Assembly: GCF_022539315.1 (NCBI RefSeq)
Contig: NC_066314.1
Location: forward strand, 50,343,180-50,407,179
Source of the DNA: Serinus canaria
Taxonomy: Eukaryota > Chordata > Aves > Passeriformes > Fringillidae
DNA length: 64,000 nucleotides
Direction of reading: 5' to 3'
Every line of letters begins with the position of its first letter. Within the stretch, counting starts at the first letter, position 1. The notes beneath the pieces are model-generated. The model searched no databases, was not told where the DNA came from, and saw only the letters and a list, made by a program, of their open reading frames with translations. Of the stretch, positions 60,707 through 64,000 are shown piece after piece. The translations under genes and the position numbers were made by a program.

Positions 60707-63700
60707 GTAGCGGGCAGGGCCGGGCCGTCCCGTCCCCGGTTCTCCCTCCCCGGGGCTCGGCCGGACCGGGCCGCGTTTGATTTCGGTTTGCGGGATTCGG
60801 CGCGTTGCGCTCGGGCGTGCGGCCCTTTCCCCGCTGGCAGCCAGGCGAGCGCGGAAAGGATCCTTTCCCCCCGGGCCGAGCCCGGCGGCTCCCGGGGGCG
60901 CAGCCCAGCACGTGGGGCGGCGGCGCGGGGCCCCGGGGGAGCCGCCGCCGGGTCCGGCGCCCCGGGCACCGCCGGGCAGCTTGGGGAGGCCGCGGAGTCG
61001 GGGTCGCGTGCGGGGCACCGGCAGCGCTCCGGGCCCGCCTGGGGCTTGAACAGCACCAGGAGAAACCCCAGGTGCTTCTTGGGAAGGGGGGAAGCGGAGT
61101 AGTGGGGCGTCTTCTAGGGTGGTTCAGAGTCCCACGTTTCTGTCGTCTCCTGCCAGCGCCGTTTGATCGTCTCCGAAACATCGCTTGTTTCAGGTGCGTT
61201 GGCCTTTGTGTTTGTGGGGTGATGCTGCCAAGGTGTTTCTGCCTCCCTTTGTCTGGGTGTTGTGGAGGGTTATTTTATTATGGCAGTTGCACTGGCCTTT
61301 TCTGCTTCTGTCTCTCGTGATGAGAATGTCAGAGCTCTTTGGAAGCAGCGTGAGGAATTCATCTGAGCTTGTTTCTCTTCTCACCTTCTCTGGGGTTGGT
61401 GAGCGCTCCTGGGTTTCCAAAGGGAGCATCCTTTTCTTTCCGTGGTGCTGCTCATCAAGATGCCAAATGCTGGCCAACGCTCTTTCCTTTTTATTTCCCA
61501 GGCTGTCCCCAGTTTTCATGCTCAAGAATTATTTATTTTTTAAACAGTTTGCGGCAGGAAGATTTTGTTTGTGGTTCTGTCTGATGATCAGCCTTTCATG
61601 GTGGTCTCTCCACCCCACAGCATCAGGTTTTCCCAGGTGTGATGGTGTGGCCTGAGTGCTTGCTGGAGCTTTGAACCCAAGTGCTGTTGCTTGTGCTCTC
61701 CCAAGGGCCAGTGCTAATCATGCAGTGCTCTTTTATCCCTTGAAGTAGTGTTTTCTCCCGCACATAGGTGTCAGGTATGACTCAGACAGTGTGTACAATT
61801 GCAAGGAGAATGATGCTCAGCATCGCAGTGTTTATACGGTGTGTCTTGCTATGAGTTATGAGTGAGTGCACAAGCATGGTGACATGAAATTCTTCCAGCA
61901 CTTCAGAGCTGTCTTCTCTTGAGCTGAGGCAGAGATCCTGTGTTACAGAAAATGCACCAGTTTACCCTGCATATAGTAGTTTCCTGGCAGTTTTTGATAT
62001 AAACTTGGGTAAATCAACTGAACATTGCCCAGGAAGGGACTTGGGCTGGTTTAGCAAAAGTCTGGTTTTTTGGTTTTATTTTTTGTTTGTTTTTAATTGC
62101 AAATTAGTACAATTTCTCTACAGATAAAAGACTTTCTCCTATTTATATGGAAAAGTGTCTTGTTCAATGAATAATGCAAGATGGTAAGATTGAAGTATTC
62201 AGCCATGGGGCTATAACAATGTGTTTATGAAGCAGTGTGTGTAATGCTGGTGGTCATGATAGTAGGGATTGATTGTGGAATTAATTCGCAGAAAGCTGGG
62301 GTTTATTTCTGTACCAAATAGTGGGAAACAGTGGAGAAATTAGGTGAGGTGCAACTAGTAGAGCCCAGTTTTTAAGTGTGTCTGTAGTCAGTGTAACTGT
62401 TCTTCAGATTAGGACACTCATATTGTACTTATTTGGCATTCTTAATTTTAATCTTTCCGTATGTATGTATATGGAAAAAAATCGATCCTTTTATTATAAA
62501 AGATGAGAATAAACATTTATATGTGTGTATGTATATATGTGCAAATACATACCATCATTTGGAACTAGGTGATCCTTAAGGTCCTTTCTAACCAAACTAT
62601 CCTATAATTCTATGTCCAGAAGTTTCCCTTGATTTTTTTTTTTTTTTTAAGTTTTAAAAAGTGTAGTTTATGTATTTGGAGACTCTTCTCATGTTTGCAA
62701 ACAAGAAGTACCAAATAAGAAGCCAAACTTACCAATAACATCAGAGGTAGGAAAAATATGTTCTTTAATGTTTGGGAAATTCGGTATCTTTTTCCTTAAA
62801 AGACAAAACACAAGATTGCCCTTCATAAGGATTGTGTTCAGATAGTGGCTTCTTTTGAAGTACCTTATTTTAGAATAGCAGCTTCTTTTTAGTAAATCCT
62901 CTATGTTTAACTGTATGAAATGCTTACAAGAGGAATAAAGAGCCCATTCTTTGATTTTTTTTTTCCCCCGTCCCTCTTCTATGTATTAGAGGCTTTCTCA
63001 AAGCTGGAAATAAGATCAGCAACCGTTGTACCTTGTTTTTCCTGGAGATCCCTGTCAATTTTCTACTTCCTGTTCCAGAGCCAGGGATTGTTGCTGCGTA
63101 AACTTGGTGAACTCGTGCCTCTGGGCTGATAGCAAGGAATCACGGAATGCTATGCCCACCACCATTTCTTCTTTGAATAACTGTACCTACCAATGGCTCA
63201 GGATATAAACACAGTGTGTAGTGCTGAAATAAGTCATTTAGCTGTAGAAATTACTAATGTAGCTGTAAAACTAATAGTTTGTTTGGGGGTCTGTTAGCAT
63301 GAAATATCAAAACTAGGCCATAGGAAGGTAAGACAGTAGCTAGTTATTAATACCTTGGGGCTGGGGTTGCCTGAAAGCTTCGAATAGCCCTTAGATTCGC
63401 TGGGCTTCTTGTTTTCTGCTGTCTCAGGCCAGCATGCTCAGACAGCTTATGCAGTTAGGGTTTCATTATCTAATCCATCTTTGATCAGGCTGGATAAATG
63501 GTGTTTGGCCAGTGCTGATCTTGTTAGGAGGGTGGTGTAAAGCTGCTTGAGTTGGGATTGGGACAAATCGGATCATGGCTGCTGTCTGCTTCTGGGACAT
63601 ATTTCAGCTAATCGTGGCGTGGGAGGAAAAGGTCTACCAGGAACTGCTGGGTTTTAGCTCTCTCTGTTCCATAAATGGCAAAAGTCAAATGCTACCGGCC

Positions 63701-64000
63701 AGGAATGTCACCTGGAAGTATTTGGATAGGTTTGTAAGCTTGGAAGTAAAGGCTCCCAAAGGTACTGCTGATTTAACTGTATAAATACTAGCAAGGAACT
63801 ACCTCATGCTCTGTTTGCTGACTTTGATGATTGAATCATTTGGATCAGCTTGCTGATCCGGGTAAAAATAATGCCTAACACAGGGGAGAAGACAAAAAAA
63901 AAGAAAGTTATATCGGCCTAAGTCACTTGTGAAACTGCACTGAAATGCAGTTGTTGATGCAGCTGTATTTGCTTCTTGTCAGGAAATACTGACTGCTGCA
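60707..64000 (+). other. RBFOX2: RBFOX2 intron 1 (5' part)
   Basis: Starts with the GTAGCG donor and runs to the window end. No further RBFOX2 exon was recognised; the next in human codes NEPLTPGYHGF and is not here. It contains TATG-rich simple sequence (62460-62545), a short CR1 end and a T run near 62632-62649. Confidence 0.8.
62557..62614 (+). mobile_element. CR1 LINE 3' terminus, severely truncated
   Basis: GGAACTAGGTGATCCTTAAG followed by GTCCTTTCTAACCAAACTAT and ATAATTCTATG is the characteristic CR1 3' end, in sense orientation. Only about 58 bp remain. Confidence 0.9.

Larger units (their letters stand above)
59840..61100. promoter_or_regulatory. RBFOX2: CpG island and promoter of RBFOX2
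   Basis: Very GC- and CpG-rich block, in sharp contrast to both flanks, with the first RBFOX2 coding exon inside it. It holds two runs of GC-box sequence: CCCCG x5 at 60165-60189 and x3 at 60197-60211, which contain SP1-type sites. No TATA box lies close upstream of the start codon, as expected for a CpG-island promoter. The transcription start cannot be fixed from sequence; it probably lies between about 60,100 and 60,450. Confidence 0.88.

Noticed and set aside
60707..61102. Continuation of the RBFOX2 reading frame to 61102
   Set aside because: The known protein joins MQ to sequence in a later exon, and a GT donor follows 60706. The remaining frame is intronic.
59755..61181. Long minus-strand open frames (370-437 codons) across the CpG island
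   Set aside because: They exist because GC-rich DNA lacks stop codons. All three minus-strand frames are open together, composition is P/A/R/G-rich, no domain is seen, and the + strand carries the real RBFOX2 exon.

Overview
This is vertebrate nuclear DNA, almost certainly from a bird. Evidence for a bird: three CR1-type LINE fragments, one LTR resembling an abundant avian endogenous-retrovirus family, fairly compact introns, and a myosin C-terminus resembling the chicken protein as I remember it. Two protein-coding genes are supported, both on the + strand.

Positions 1 to about 45,700 hold most of MYH9, the non-muscle myosin heavy chain IIA. I can place 38 consecutive coding exons from 6638 to 44268. 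They match human exons 4-41 in order, length and phase, and encode residues 164 (second and third bases of the codon) to 1961. The first 6.6 kb is the end of the intron before them, and exons 1-3 lie upstream of the window. All exon junctions keep frame and there is no premature stop, so the gene looks functional. The 3'UTR runs to about 45,700, with three AATAAA signals and a long U/C-rich tract. One intron (13293-13829) carries minor-spliceosome (U12-type) donor and branch-point signals. Introns hold two CR1 copies, a solo LTR and simple repeats.

Positions 45,700-59,840 are an intergenic gap of about 14 kb with no gene I can support. In mammals the APOL cluster sits between MYH9 and RBFOX2, and nothing like it is visible here. 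The gap holds some CpG-rich patches and a cluster of ONECUT/CUX-like motifs that could be regulatory.

Positions 59,840-61,100 are a strong CpG island containing the upstream promoter and first coding exon (60503-60706, 68 codons with a Q7 tract) of RBFOX2, an RNA-binding splicing regulator. The remainder to 64,000 is RBFOX2 intron 1, with one short CR1 3' end.

The two genes are neighbours by ancient synteny. MYH9 supplies the contractile motor of the cortical actomyosin system, and RBFOX2 regulates alternative splicing, including that of many cytoskeletal transcripts. I saw no novel multi-gene system. The most interesting items are the U12-type intron, the gene-free APOL-equivalent interval, the RBFOX2 CAG tract and the 3'UTR pyrimidine tract.
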